Shown: piece by piece, positions 28,248 through 38,427 of the stretch
Layout of the letters: each line of letters opens with the position of its first letter
Position numbering within the stretch: the stretch's first letter is position 1
Source: Chitinophagaceae bacterium
GTDB taxonomy: Bacteria > Bacteroidota > Bacteroidia > Chitinophagales > Chitinophagaceae
NCBI GenBank assembly: GCA_947379895.1
Contig: CANCPA010000004.1
Location: forward strand, 1 to 64,000
Length of the DNA stretch: 64,000 nucleotides
Direction of reading: 5' to 3'
Program-made: the position numbers and the translations under genes
The notes under the pieces: generated by a model
The model's database searches: none
What the model saw: only the letters and a program-made list of their open reading frames with translations
Told to the model about the DNA's origin: nothing

Positions 28248-29474
28248 TTAAAGTACTTCAATTGAAGGAATTGGTATTACAAATTTGCCACCCCAATCAT
28301 TAATGTAGTTTAGTTGTTTCGTAATTTCTTCTTTCAAATTCCAGGGAAGTATTATGACGAAATCTGGTTTATTTTCCTTTAAATGAGTTTCGTTAACAAC
28401 AGGAATATGACTTGCAGGTAAAAACTTATGCTGCTTATGTGGGTTTGCATCAACCACGTAGTCGATTAAATCGGACTTAATGCCACAATAATTTAATAAA
28501 GTATTTCCTTTAGCAGCAGCACCGTAAGCAGCAACTTTCTTTCCTAATCGTTTTTGAGTAATTAAAAAATCAATTAAGTCCAATTTTACCCTGAGTGCCT
28601 TTTGTTGAAAGTTATCATAATAGCTAAGAGTTGTCAATCCTTTTTGTCTTTCTTTTTCCAACAACAACTCAACATTTTCCTCAATTTTCTTCGACTTATC
28701 CTCTTTATGTTTTGCATAAATACGTAAAGAGCCTCCATGTGTTGGAATCTCTTCTACGTCAAACATCTCTAATCCCTGAGATTCAAAAATTCTTTTTACT
28801 GAATAAAAAGATAAATAAGAGAAATGCTCGTGATAAATTGTGTCAAATTGATTCTTATCTACTAATTGCATTAAATGAGGAAATTCCATTGTAATTACTC
28901 CATCATTTTTCAAGATATACTTCATCCCTCCTACAAAATCTAAAATATCAGGCACATGTGCTAGTACATTGTTCCCTAATAATAGATCAGCTTGTATTCC
29001 TTTTGTAACTAATTCCTTGGCAAGTCTAACCCCAAAAAAATCCACAACCGATTCAATTCCCTTCTCCTTAGCAGCTTCTGCAGTATTAGCAGTAGGTTCA
29101 ATTCCTAAAACGGGTATTGACTTTTCTTTAAAGTATTGCAACAAGTAGCCATCATTAGAAGCTACTTCAATCACTTGTGAGTTAGATGAATAGCCAAATC
29201 GAGCAGTCATCTTATCTACATACTGTTTGGCATGAGCCAACCAACTTGTAGAATAGGATGAAAAGTACACATAGTTGCTATCAAAAATAGCATCCGACTT
29301 TTTATATTCATCCACTTGTACTAAAAAGCATTCAGGACAGGTGTATACTTTTAGTGGGAAAAAAGTTTCAGGCTCATTCAATTGTTCTTTCGTTATAAAA
29401 GAATTTGAAGCTGGAGAATTAAATAAATCAATAAAAACATCGGAAAGCTCCGTTTTACAAAATCTGCATTGCAT
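28248..29474 (-). CDS. Sugar C-methyltransferase (class I SAM, N-terminal Zn-finger)
   Basis: MQCRFCKTELSDVFIDLFNSPASNSF...CPECFLVQVDE; VIEVASNDGYLLQYFKEKSIPVLGIEPTANTA; NNVLAHVPDILDFVGGMKYILKNDGVITMEFPHL...IYHEHFSYLS. Confidence 0.88.
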   Translation of the reverse strand: MQCRFCKTELSDVFIDLFNSPASNSFITKEQLNEPETFFPLKVYTCPECFLVQVDEYKKSDAIFDSNYVYFSSYSTSWLAHAKQYVDKMTARFGYSSNSQVIEVASNDGYLLQYFKEKSIPVLGIEPTANTAEAAKEKGIESVVDFFGVRLAKELVTKGIQADLLLGNNVLAHVPDILDFVGGMKYILKNDGVITMEFPHLMQLVDKNQFDTIYHEHFSYLSFYSVKRIFESQGLEMFDVEEIPTHGGSLRIYAKHKEDKSKKIEENVELLLEKERQKGLTTLSYYDNFQQKALRVKLDLIDFLITQKRLGKKVAAYGAAAKGNTLLNYCGIKSDLIDYVVDANPHKQHKFLPASHIPVVNETHLKENKPDFVIILPWNLKEEITKQLNYINDWGGKFVIPIPSIEVL

Positions 29475-29475
29475 T

Positions 29476-30024
29476 TTAAATTCCTTTAAAAGTTTCTTTA
29501 TTAAGTTGTGAATGTGTAGAATCCCTATCAGATATTTCAGTAACCGCTAAAGGCCAATGAATAGAAAGTAGAGTTTCATTGTATAATAATCCTGCTTCTG
29601 CATGAGGAGTATAAAATGCTGAATGGTGATAAATTAATTCTGCATCATTACTTAAAGTTTGAAATCCATGTGCAAATCCAGCAGGGATATAAATCATTTT
29701 TTTATTCGCAGCCGACAATTCAACTCCAATATGCTGTAAAAATGTGGGTGAATCTTTTCTAATGTCAACAATTACGTCATATACTGAACCTGCAATACAA
29801 CGTACCATTTTAATCTCTTGATAAGGTGGATGTTGAAAGTGCATACCTCTAATTGTACCTTTTTTTGATGAGAATGAATGATTCATTTGCACCCATTCTT
29901 GTTCTAATCCTACTGCCTTGAATTCATCTTTACAGTAAGTTCTCCCAAACCATCCTCTTTCGTCCGAAAATATTTTCAAGTCGATAATAAATGCACCTTT
30001 CAAATTTATTTCTGTAAATATCAT
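29476..30024 (-). CDS. rfbC: dTDP-4-dehydrorhamnose 3,5-epimerase-like
   Basis: DERGWFGRTYCKDEFKAVGLEQEWVQMNHSFSSKKGTIRGMHFQHPPYQEIKMVRCIAGSVYDVIVDIRKDSPTF. Confidence 0.92.
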   Translation of the reverse strand: MIFTEINLKGAFIIDLKIFSDERGWFGRTYCKDEFKAVGLEQEWVQMNHSFSSKKGTIRGMHFQHPPYQEIKMVRCIAGSVYDVIVDIRKDSPTFLQHIGVELSAANKKMIYIPAGFAHGFQTLSNDAELIYHHSAFYTPHAEAGLLYNETLLSIHWPLAVTEISDRDSTHSQLNKETFKGI

Positions 30025-31106
30025 AAGGATTGAAAGTTGTTTATTTGAGAAATACTAAAATCCAACCTCTCTGAACTACTTTTTTTATACCATTCAATAG
30101 TCCATTTTATCGCTTCTTGTGCATTTAATTTGGGCTGCCACTGCAATTCTTTATTCGCTTTTGAAATATCAAGTTTCAATAAATTAGCTTCATGAACTTC
30201 CTCATTGTTTGAGGTGTCCATCCAATCTCCTTCTCCCCAAACATCAATTGCCAATTTTGCTAAATCTTTCACCTGAAGATGATCTGAAGGCAAAGGACCA
30301 AAATTGTAAGCAGAAGAGTACTTTTCAGGGGTATCTTTTAATAAGGCCCCTAATAAAAGATACCCACCTAAGGGTTCTAAAACATGTTGCCAAGGTCGAA
30401 CTGATAAAGGATTACGAACATTAATCGTCTCCTTTTTTTCTAAAGCTCTTACAATATCAGGAATAATTCTGTCTTTACTCCAATCTCCACCACCAATCAC
30501 ATTCCCTGCACGTACACTTGCAATTGCCTTTGAGTGTTGTGTGATTTTATTTAGATTGAAAAAAGAATTTCTAAAACTATTTACTACAATTTCAGCGCAA
30601 GCTTTACTAGCACTGTAAGGATCATAACCACCTAATTGATCACCTTCATTATACAATACATCTATTTCCTTATTCTCATAAACCTTGTCAGTAGTTATAA
30701 TAATAACGGTACAGGAGCCTTCCAATTTTGAAACAGCTTCTAATACATTTGCAGTGCCTGTAACATTAACATCAAAAGTTTCGGAAGGAACTTCGTAAGA
30801 TCGTCTAACTAAGGGTTGTGCAGCAAGATGGAAAACGAAATCAGGGTTAAATTCAACTATTTCATTTTGCAATTTTTTAATGTCCCGAATATCTCCAATA
30901 ATGCTTTGAAGTAGATTTATAGGTTGTATTAATCCAAAAAGACCATTGTCGTATTCAGGTTCTAAGGCATATCCTTTCACTTCTGCACCTAATAAATACA
31001 ACCATGTAGCCAACCAAGAACCTTTAAAACCAGTATGACCAGTAATAAATATTTTTTTCCCTTGATAAGCCTTTTTAAAAATTGAATGATTTACCATTTT
31101 TTCCAT
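30021..31106 (-). CDS. rfbG: CDP-glucose 4,6-dehydratase
   Basis: KIFITGHTGFKGSWLATWLYLLGAEVKGYALEP...YDPYSASKACAEIV...VRAGNVIGGGDWSKDRIIPDIVRAL. Confidence 0.95.
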   Translation of the reverse strand: MEKMVNHSIFKKAYQGKKIFITGHTGFKGSWLATWLYLLGAEVKGYALEPEYDNGLFGLIQPINLLQSIIGDIRDIKKLQNEIVEFNPDFVFHLAAQPLVRRSYEVPSETFDVNVTGTANVLEAVSKLEGSCTVIIITTDKVYENKEIDVLYNEGDQLGGYDPYSASKACAEIVVNSFRNSFFNLNKITQHSKAIASVRAGNVIGGGDWSKDRIIPDIVRALEKKETINVRNPLSVRPWQHVLEPLGGYLLLGALLKDTPEKYSSAYNFGPLPSDHLQVKDLAKLAIDVWGEGDWMDTSNNEEVHEANLLKLDISKANKELQWQPKLNAQEAIKWTIEWYKKSSSERLDFSISQINNFQSL

Positions 31107-31867
31107 ACAGCTTTATCTTGTTGCCAAAGTCCCTCTAATTCAATTTTATCCCTTAGGGCATCCATGCACTTCCAAAAGCCAAAGTGCTTATAAGCTACTA
31201 ATTGATTGTCATCAGTCATTTTTTCAAGCGGTGCATCTTCCCACATCATTTCTTCCATATCTCCTTCAAAATAGTTGAAAATTTCAGGATTTAAAACAAA
31301 AAAACCAGCATTTATCCACTTACTTTCATCTTTAGCTTTTTCTCTGAATGCGGCAACCTTTCCGCTCTCTTCAAGTTCCATTCCACCAAATCGGGCCTCC
31401 AAACTTACTGCAGTTACAGTTGCTGCCTTACCATGTGCATTATGAAAATCAACCAATTTCTTAATGTCAATATCAGAAACACCATCCCCATAAGTTAACA
31501 TGAAGGGCTCATTTCCTATATATTTCCTTACTTTATTTAGTCTGCCAGCTGTTTTTGTGGTAGCCCCTGTTTCTACAAGGGTTACTTTGAAGTTTTCTGA
31601 ATTATTGCCATGAACTTCTACATTATTACTTGCCACATCTATTGTAATATCTGAATTATGTAAAAAATAATTCATAAAATATTCTTTTATCAGATAACCC
31701 TTATATCCAAGACAAACAATAAATTCATTGTAACCGTAAGAAGCATAAATTTTCATTATATGCCACAACATAGGTTTTCCTCCTATTTCGACCATAGGTT
31801 TAGGTCTTGTATCTGTTTCTTCAGCAAGCCTTGTCCCTAATCCACCAGCAAAAATTACGACTTTCAT
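31091..31867 (-). CDS. rfbF: Glucose-1-phosphate cytidylyltransferase
   Basis: MKVVIFAGGLGTRLAEETDTRPKPMVEIGGKPMLWHIMKIYASYGYNEFIVCLGYKGYLIKEYF. Confidence 0.95.
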   Translation of the reverse strand: MKVVIFAGGLGTRLAEETDTRPKPMVEIGGKPMLWHIMKIYASYGYNEFIVCLGYKGYLIKEYFMNYFLHNSDITIDVASNNVEVHGNNSENFKVTLVETGATTKTAGRLNKVRKYIGNEPFMLTYGDGVSDIDIKKLVDFHNAHGKAATVTAVSLEARFGGMELEESGKVAAFREKAKDESKWINAGFFVLNPEIFNYFEGDMEEMMWEDAPLEKMTDDNQLVAYKHFGFWKCMDALRDKIELEGLWQQDKAVWKKW

Positions 31868-32043
31868 AACAGTTTATATAAAGCCGCAAATCTAAAGGCT
31901 TTTGCGTAACGTTTAAGTGCAAGTGATAAAATAAATACATCTTTCTGTTTGGGTTTTTAAAATATGCTAAAAACTTACTATAAGTACCTGGAATCTTGAA
32001 TTAAAGAAAGAATATTTTAATTTGAGTCATCTCAAGTGGGTTA

Positions 32044-32220
32044 AACCCAGATAACGCAATAGACACGTTATGAAATTCAGAAATACAAAAAAGACAAGTT
32101 TTTATACAGATTTTTTGACTGAAGACATAATAAATTACGTTGAAGTCAAATAAATCAAGTAAAAGCTTGTGTTTAAAGTAGTTGTGAATTGTAATAGTGT
32201 CCTATTGCGTAATCTGGGTT
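32044..32220. mobile_element. MITE-like element, copy 1 (~177 bp, terminal inverted repeats)
   Basis: Begins AACCCAGATAACGCAATAGACACGTTATGAAAT, ends GTGTCCTATTGCGTAATCTGGGTT (inverted). Near-identical second copy at 45176-45351. Confidence 0.88.
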
Positions 32221-32716
32221 AAACATTAATAAAAAAGATTTTTACGCCTGTTTTAGCTTTGAAATGCCATGTTTATATCTTGACAATGTTTTTTTAACTC
32301 GTTATTTTTGTTGTTATTTTTCAGACTACTATTTACGATCAATATAAATTTGTATCCGGAAGTAAAAAACATGCGAGTGAGTGTCCTAATGTTTTATGCT
32401 TAGACATTTCTTTCAGAACTAGTGAAATGTTTTTTATTAATTTCAAATTTGCTATAGGTTAGTGAGGTATTACTAGAATAACTTGAAACAGATCTATTAA
32501 GTTGTTCGAATGCATTGTTTAAGTTGTTAATATTACTTGTTTGAATGCCAATAATTATAATACAATACAATTACCTTCAAGACTCCACAAATCAAAAAAG
32601 TTATTGCGTTTCAGATTACTTATTTACACATTAGATAGAAAGTTTACAGTACTTCTGTTTGCTTTTTCAGGACTAAGTATTTATATTGCATTTATTTTCA
32701 TTTTAAAACGAACTTA

Positions 32717-33490
32717 ATGGGCTTTATTGAAAGGCTAAAACACTACAAATTAGTAAGGGCGATTATTTATACTGTTGTTGGTGCGATTACTTTTCCTGGG
32801 CTTGCTATTGTAAATAAAATCAGAATTAGTGGTACAGAACACATAAAGGACCTTCCTAAGCATAATGTATTGTTTGTTAGTAATCATCAAACGTATTTTG
32901 CAGATGTGATGGCATTTATACACATTTTTTGTGCAGTAAAATGGAGAAAGCAAAATAGACTCGGTATTCCTTATTATTTGTTAAGCCCAATTACAAATAT
33001 GTATTTTGTTGCTGCAGAAGAAACAATGAAAGGTAGTTTAATTAGTCGTCTTTTCATTTTAGCAGGTGCATTGACTGTAAAAAGAACTTGGCGTGCAGAA
33101 GGAAAAGAAGTTAGAAGAGGATTAGATCCTTCTGATACCCGAAAAATTAATCAAGCTCTTGACAGTAGTTGGGTAATCACATTTCCACAAGGAACTACAA
33201 AGCCATTTGCACCAGGTAGAAAAGGGACGGCATATATCATTAAAAATAACCGACCAATTGTAGTACCTGTTGTTATAAACGGCTTTTGGCGTGCATTTAC
33301 CAAAAAGGGATTGACTTTTAAAAAGAAGGGCTCTACACTCACTGTTCGCTTTAAAGCACCCTTAGAAATAGATTATGATGCACCAACAGAAGTGATACTT
33401 AGTCAAGTAATGGATGCAATTGAGCAGAGTAGGGAATTTATGATGAAAGGTGCACATCATCATTTGAAAGAGTTGGTTGCTGAAGTGTAG
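32717..33490 (+). CDS. 1-acyl-sn-glycerol-3-phosphate acyltransferase (PlsC-like)
   Basis: VLFVSNHQTYFADVMAFI (NHX4D variant) and TFPQGTTKPFAPGRKGTAYIIKNN. Confidence 0.88.
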   Translation: MGFIERLKHYKLVRAIIYTVVGAITFPGLAIVNKIRISGTEHIKDLPKHNVLFVSNHQTYFADVMAFIHIFCAVKWRKQNRLGIPYYLLSPITNMYFVAAEETMKGSLISRLFILAGALTVKRTWRAEGKEVRRGLDPSDTRKINQALDSSWVITFPQGTTKPFAPGRKGTAYIIKNNRPIVVPVVINGFWRAFTKKGLTFKKKGSTLTVRFKAPLEIDYDAPTEVILSQVMDAIEQSREFMMKGAHHHLKELVAEV

Positions 33491-33548
33491 GGATAAGTAT
33501 CAAGTGATTAATGATATGTAATATGTATCCAGTATCACCTTAAATATC

Positions 33549-35249
33549 TTAATCAAAGCTTAATTTTATATCAATTACTTTTAGTTGAACATTACTTTCA
33601 TTATTCCATTCGTTCAAATCTAAGGTATAAACAATGTCTATGGGTTCATCCATTTGAAGTATGTCAAATTTCTCTGCCATGTTAAATCCAATTCCATTTA
33701 CTATTGTCTCTTCCTGTTTTACAACAAAACGAATATGTTGTTCTTTAACAATTTTACTAAAACCTGTATTCATTACTTTTTTGGTTATAAAAACAGGTCG
33801 CATATTATCAGGGCCAAAGGGTTCAAATTGATTAATAATTTTATAAAATGCTAAATTGATATCTTTTAATTTGATTTCTGTATCTATCAATATTTCTGGT
33901 ATGAGCGCATCAGGCGTTATTGTAGCAGCAACTACCTTTTCAAAGGCTTCAGTAAAAGGCATCACTTGCTCGGGTAACATTGTCATTCCTGCCGCAGCAA
34001 AGTGTCCGCCATATCCCAATAAATATTCTTTACAAGCATGTATCGCTTCGTATAAATTAAATTTTACTACACTTCGAGCACTACCAGATACTAAATCACC
34101 ACTTCTTGTTAGTACAATTGTTGGTCGATAATATGTTTCAATTAATCTACTTGCAACAATACCAACGACTCCTTTGTGCCAATGAGGTTGATATACAACT
34201 GTTGTTTTCTTGTTCTTAAGTGTTTCATCTTGTTCCAACATAGCCAATGCCTCACTTGTGATGCTTGCATCAGCTTCTCTTCTATCCGTATTGTCGCTAT
34301 GTAGTAATCCAGCAATCTCCATTGCTTTAATCACATCTTTTTCTATGAAAAGTTGAACAGCTTTTTTTGCATCATCCATCCTTCCTGCAGCATTTATTCT
34401 TGGCGCAATTACAAAAACTAGGTTTGTAATAAACATTTCCTTTTTTATGCCGGAAAGCGTCATTAAAGCTTTTATACCTGCACAAGGATTCTCGTTTACT
34501 TTTTTAAGGCCATAATAGGCAAGTATTCTATTTTCTCCAATCATAGGTACAATATCAGCTGCTATTGCAGTTGCCACAAGGTCAAGATATTGCATGAAAC
34601 TTTCATCAGGCAAATTTAACTTTTCAGCAAGCGCCTGCATCAATTTGAACCCTACTCCACAACCACATAATTCTTTAAAAGGATAGGCACAATCTATTTG
34701 TTTTGCATTTAATATAGCAATTGCTGCAGGTAAAGATGTATCAGGAAGATGATGATCGCATACAATAAAGTCAATATTCAATACGTTAGCATAATCAATC
34801 AATTCAACACTTTTAATTCCACAATCAAGTGAAATAATAAGTGTAATGCCTTTATCTTTTGCGTAATCAATACCTAACTTACTAACGCCATATCCTTCCT
34901 TATATCTATGTGGAATATAATAATCAACTTCTGAATATATTGAAAATAGAAACTGATACATAGCAGCAACACTTGTTGTGCCATCGACGTCATAATCTCC
35001 AAAAACTAATATCCTTTCTTTATTATTTATTGCATTTAAAATTCGTTCAACAGCCTTAGCCATATCTTTCATCAGCCAAGGACTATGTAATTCTGTAATT
35101 TGGGGTCGGAAAAAAAGTTTTGACTTTTCAAATGTATCAATGCCTCTCTGTGCAAGAATAGAACATAGAGAATAGTTTATTTTCAAAGAATTTTGAAGTG
35201 ATAATGTTTTTTCCGTAAAATCTTCTAGTTTGTGCCACCTTTTTTTCAT
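33549..35249 (-). CDS. recJ: Single-stranded-DNA-specific exonuclease RecJ
   Basis: RILVFGDYDVDGTTSVAAMYQFL, DHHLPD, GCGVGFKLMQAL, APRINAAGRMDDA, SGSARSV...GGHFAAAGMT. Confidence 0.97.
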   Translation of the reverse strand: MKKRWHKLEDFTEKTLSLQNSLKINYSLCSILAQRGIDTFEKSKLFFRPQITELHSPWLMKDMAKAVERILNAINNKERILVFGDYDVDGTTSVAAMYQFLFSIYSEVDYYIPHRYKEGYGVSKLGIDYAKDKGITLIISLDCGIKSVELIDYANVLNIDFIVCDHHLPDTSLPAAIAILNAKQIDCAYPFKELCGCGVGFKLMQALAEKLNLPDESFMQYLDLVATAIAADIVPMIGENRILAYYGLKKVNENPCAGIKALMTLSGIKKEMFITNLVFVIAPRINAAGRMDDAKKAVQLFIEKDVIKAMEIAGLLHSDNTDRREADASITSEALAMLEQDETLKNKKTTVVYQPHWHKGVVGIVASRLIETYYRPTIVLTRSGDLVSGSARSVVKFNLYEAIHACKEYLLGYGGHFAAAGMTMLPEQVMPFTEAFEKVVAATITPDALIPEILIDTEIKLKDINLAFYKIINQFEPFGPDNMRPVFITKKVMNTGFSKIVKEQHIRFVVKQEETIVNGIGFNMAEKFDILQMDEPIDIVYTLDLNEWNNESNVQLKVIDIKLSFD

Positions 35250-35427
35250 TATCGCTTAATTTTATTTTGACTTTGTTTTTTAGGACAACTTCTTTATAGA
35301 AGAGGTAGGTAAAGAAATTTGATGATTTAACAAACCTTACTTTTCAATATTGATATTTTAATTGAGTTATTTTGAATGACTGATCTGGCCATGACTTTAG
35401 AAGTTTTAAAAAAACTTTTAGTCCTAT

Positions 35428-36390
35428 TTAGTATTTCCTATCAGTTGTATATCTAACTAACTCTTCTAAGGCCTGTCTTACCTCCGTGTCATCAAAACAA
35501 TGGAGAATATCAAGTGCTTCATCTCTAAATGTGAACATTTTTTTTTCAGCGTAATCTATTCCTCCAAGTATTTTAACTTGATTTATCACGTAATCAACTT
35601 TATCCTTGTTAGTGTTTTGATTTTTTATAATATAAATAATTTTCTTCTTAATTGATAAGTCACAATTATTTAATGTATAGATTAATGGTAATGTTAGCTT
35701 CTTTTCCTTTATGTCGTTACCTGTAGGTTTGCCAATATCGGAGTTGCCATAATCAAATAAATCATCTTTTATTTGAAAGGCCATTCCAACTTTTTCTCCA
35801 AATAAACGCAATTGTTCAATTTTCTCTTGATCGTTGAATGTGCTACAAGCACCCGCTGCACAGGCAGAGGCAAGTAATGAAGCTGTTTTACCATTGATTA
35901 TTTCATAGTAAACAGATTCATCTAGGTTAAGCTTTCGAGATTTTTCAATTTGTAACAATTCGCCTTCACTCATAAGTTTTACTGCTTCAGAGAGAATTTG
36001 AAGAATTTGATGATCTTGATTATTAAGTGAAAGTAATAATCCCTTTGATAAGAGGTAATCTCCGACTAAAACAGCAATCTTATTTTTCCAAAGTGCATTT
36101 ATGCTGAAAAAGCCGCGACGCTCATCTGCCTCGTCTACAACATCGTCATGTACAAGGGTGGCGGTATGTAATAATTCAACAAGTGAAGCAGCTCTGAAGC
36201 TTGATTCAGATATTGGACCACCAAGTTTTGCGCATAGCAATACAAACATTGGTCGTATTTGCTTCCCTTTCCTTTTTACTATATATTCCATTATCCTGTC
36301 AAGGAGTGCAACTCTACTTCTGACAGCATCTCTGAAATGAATTTCGAATAATTCTAATTCTTTTAATATTACTTTTTTTGCTAGATTCAT
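35428..36390 (-). CDS. Polyprenyl synthetase family protein
   Basis: ELLHTATLVHDDVVDEADERRG and AFQIKDDLFDYG Asp-rich motifs. Start set at MNLAKKVILKEL (36390). Confidence 0.93.
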   Translation of the reverse strand: MNLAKKVILKELELFEIHFRDAVRSRVALLDRIMEYIVKRKGKQIRPMFVLLCAKLGGPISESSFRAASLVELLHTATLVHDDVVDEADERRGFFSINALWKNKIAVLVGDYLLSKGLLLSLNNQDHQILQILSEAVKLMSEGELLQIEKSRKLNLDESVYYEIINGKTASLLASACAAGACSTFNDQEKIEQLRLFGEKVGMAFQIKDDLFDYGNSDIGKPTGNDIKEKKLTLPLIYTLNNCDLSIKKKIIYIIKNQNTNKDKVDYVINQVKILGGIDYAEKKMFTFRDEALDILHCFDDTEVRQALEELVRYTTDRKY

Positions 36391-36489
36391 ATATTTATGG
36401 CTGCAATATAGCTTTGTGAAAACAAATAAAAGCAAAATGCAGCATTTTTAATTGTGTTCTTGTCTAAATTGCTAAATAAGTCATTTTAA

Positions 36490-36520
36490 TTTGGTAGTTT
36501 GACTAATAAATCTATTTTTG
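36490..36520 (+). promoter_or_regulatory. Bacteroidota-type primary promoter TTTG-N19-TATTTTTG
   Basis: TTTG 36490-36493, 19-bp gap, TATTTTTG 36513-36520, upstream of the ORF at 36572. Confidence 0.7.
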
Positions 36521-36571
36521 CAAATTAATTTTATAACAAGCATATATACGTTCATCTTTTAATCAATAATT

Positions 36572-37405
36572 ATGGTAAGCAAAAAGTACACAGTTTTAAT
36601 CGCGCTTTTACTCACGTTTGGAGTATCAGCATTTGCACAAACTTCAGTATGGGATTGGAAAGACTCTTCAGTTGTCCCAGTAAAAAGTATCACTCAGTTT
36701 AATGAGTTTAAACAAAACAAAAATCCGTTTCCTCCAATGCCTCGTAATGCATGGGAAATTGGACTTGGTCTTGGAGCATCAAGTGTAACAGGTGATTTGA
36801 GTGCTAAAACAGGTTTAGGACTTAGTGTTACGCTTAGGAAAGCCCTAAATAACACGTTTTCTTACAGATTAGGTTATTTTTATTCTTACAATGTTGGTGG
36901 AGATGGAACTTTTCACAATTATGATGGAACTGTATACAACCGTGCAACAGGTGTAGGAAATTCTTTTACAAGTGAGTTGCAGAATTACTGGTCAAATCCT
37001 TATAAGAACTACTCACACAATGCTGCAATTGATTTTATAGCATCACTAAATACTGTTAGTAACTACAGAGGTGATCCAATTTCAAATTTGTATGCTTTTG
37101 GAGGTGTAGGTATAACTGCAAGTAGTACTGAAGTATTAGTTAAAGGAACTAGCTCTTATGTATTCCAACGTGGTATTCCTGGATCTCAGCTACTTTCATC
37201 AAGTGGTAAGACTATTGTGTTTACAACATTTGATTTAGGTCTTGGATATGCCTACAAGCTTAATAACAAAATTAATATTGGAATTGAAGAGCGCATTATC
37301 TCTCCTGTTAAGCACGTAAACTATGTTCAAGGATTCAATACACAAACTGGAACAAAGAATATTTATTATTTCACTGCACTTAAGTTAAACTATAACCTAC
37401 TTTAA
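36572..37405 (+). CDS. Outer-membrane beta-barrel protein (hypothetical)
   Basis: Signal peptide MVSKKYTVLIALLLTFGVSAFAQ and alternating-residue barrel-like C-terminus. Confidence 0.7.
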   Translation: MVSKKYTVLIALLLTFGVSAFAQTSVWDWKDSSVVPVKSITQFNEFKQNKNPFPPMPRNAWEIGLGLGASSVTGDLSAKTGLGLSVTLRKALNNTFSYRLGYFYSYNVGGDGTFHNYDGTVYNRATGVGNSFTSELQNYWSNPYKNYSHNAAIDFIASLNTVSNYRGDPISNLYAFGGVGITASSTEVLVKGTSSYVFQRGIPGSQLLSSSGKTIVFTTFDLGLGYAYKLNNKINIGIEERIISPVKHVNYVQGFNTQTGTKNIYYFTALKLNYNLL

Positions 37406-37468
37406 GCAAAGTTTAGGAGGAGAATAATAAATTTAGAATCAAATTTTCAAAAATTTCAATTTAATAAA

Positions 37469-38266
37469 ATGATAAGTAAAAAAATTCTTTTAGTAATAGG
37501 TTTAGTGGCTTCACTTTCTTTAACATCGAAGGCACAATCAACAAGCAAAAACAGAACGGAGCCATTGTGGTGGATTAATCCGAATGATTATATTTATAGT
37601 GAATTAAGTACTCCTCAGCATATGAAATTGCCTAAGGTGTCACTTCCTGATTCTGATGGTGATGGTATTCCTGATCAATTTGATCTAGAACCAAACACTC
37701 CTGCAGGTATTCCTTCTGATTCTCATGGAAGAGCATTAGATACTGATGGTGATGGTGTTCCTGATTTTAAAGACAAGGAATTAATTACACCAACAAGATG
37801 TTTCCCTGTTAATGCTGATGGTATTGGAACATGTCCTGAATCTTCTTCTTCTTGTTGCACTGATTTGAAGAAAAAGTTACAAGATTTAATAGAAACAGGT
37901 CTTATCAGTAAAAAAGCTGAATGTAATATTAACGCTTTACCTAGTATTCAATTCAAGGGTGGTTCTCATTTATCAAAAGAAGCTGAAATTATTTTGGCAT
38001 CTGCTGCAACTAAATTAAAGGCTAGTCCTGAATGTAAAGTTAAAGTTATTGGTTATGGTGCTTCAAGTAAGGCTGCTCAACAACTTAGCTATGACAAGGT
38101 TAGTGCTGTTATTAAGTACTTAGTAGAAAAGAATGGTATCTCTGAAAGTAGAGTAATATTTGTTTACGGTCAAGATGGTGATGTAAACACGGTTGATTTA
38201 CAACCTACTACTGAAGTAGGTCCAAATTCTGTTCCTGCTCCACATCCAAATTTAAAGCGTAAATAA
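37469..38266 (+). CDS. OmpA-family protein with thrombospondin type 3-like Asp-rich repeats
   Basis: DSDGDGIPDQFDLEPNTPAG, DTDGDGVPDFKDKE, then OmpA-like IQFKGGSHLSKEAEIILASAATKLKASPECKVKVIGYGASS. Confidence 0.82.
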   Translation: MISKKILLVIGLVASLSLTSKAQSTSKNRTEPLWWINPNDYIYSELSTPQHMKLPKVSLPDSDGDGIPDQFDLEPNTPAGIPSDSHGRALDTDGDGVPDFKDKELITPTRCFPVNADGIGTCPESSSSCCTDLKKKLQDLIETGLISKKAECNINALPSIQFKGGSHLSKEAEIILASAATKLKASPECKVKVIGYGASSKAAQQLSYDKVSAVIKYLVEKNGISESRVIFVYGQDGDVNTVDLQPTTEVGPNSVPAPHPNLKRK

Positions 38267-38285
38267 TTTTGTAAAATAGATTATT

Positions 38286-38317
38286 GGGCTGCTTCTTTAT
38301 AGAAGCAGCCCTTCTTT
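38286..38317 (+). terminator. Rho-independent terminator-like hairpin
   Basis: gggctgcttc-tttata-gaagcagccc followed by ttcttt. Confidence 0.8.
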
Positions 38318-38427
38318 ATTTATACTATAGCATAGATTTTATTTGTTTTTGGATTATTATTAACCTTCAGAAATAGATTGTATGACATTAAACTTTTATT
38401 TTGCGCTTTTTAGAATATTATTCAAAT

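Noticed and set aside
32478-32550. Possible fifth array (AACTTG/AAGTTGTT words)
   Set aside because: Only 3-4 weak word matches with spacing 14-22 bp; not convincing as a 21-bp array.
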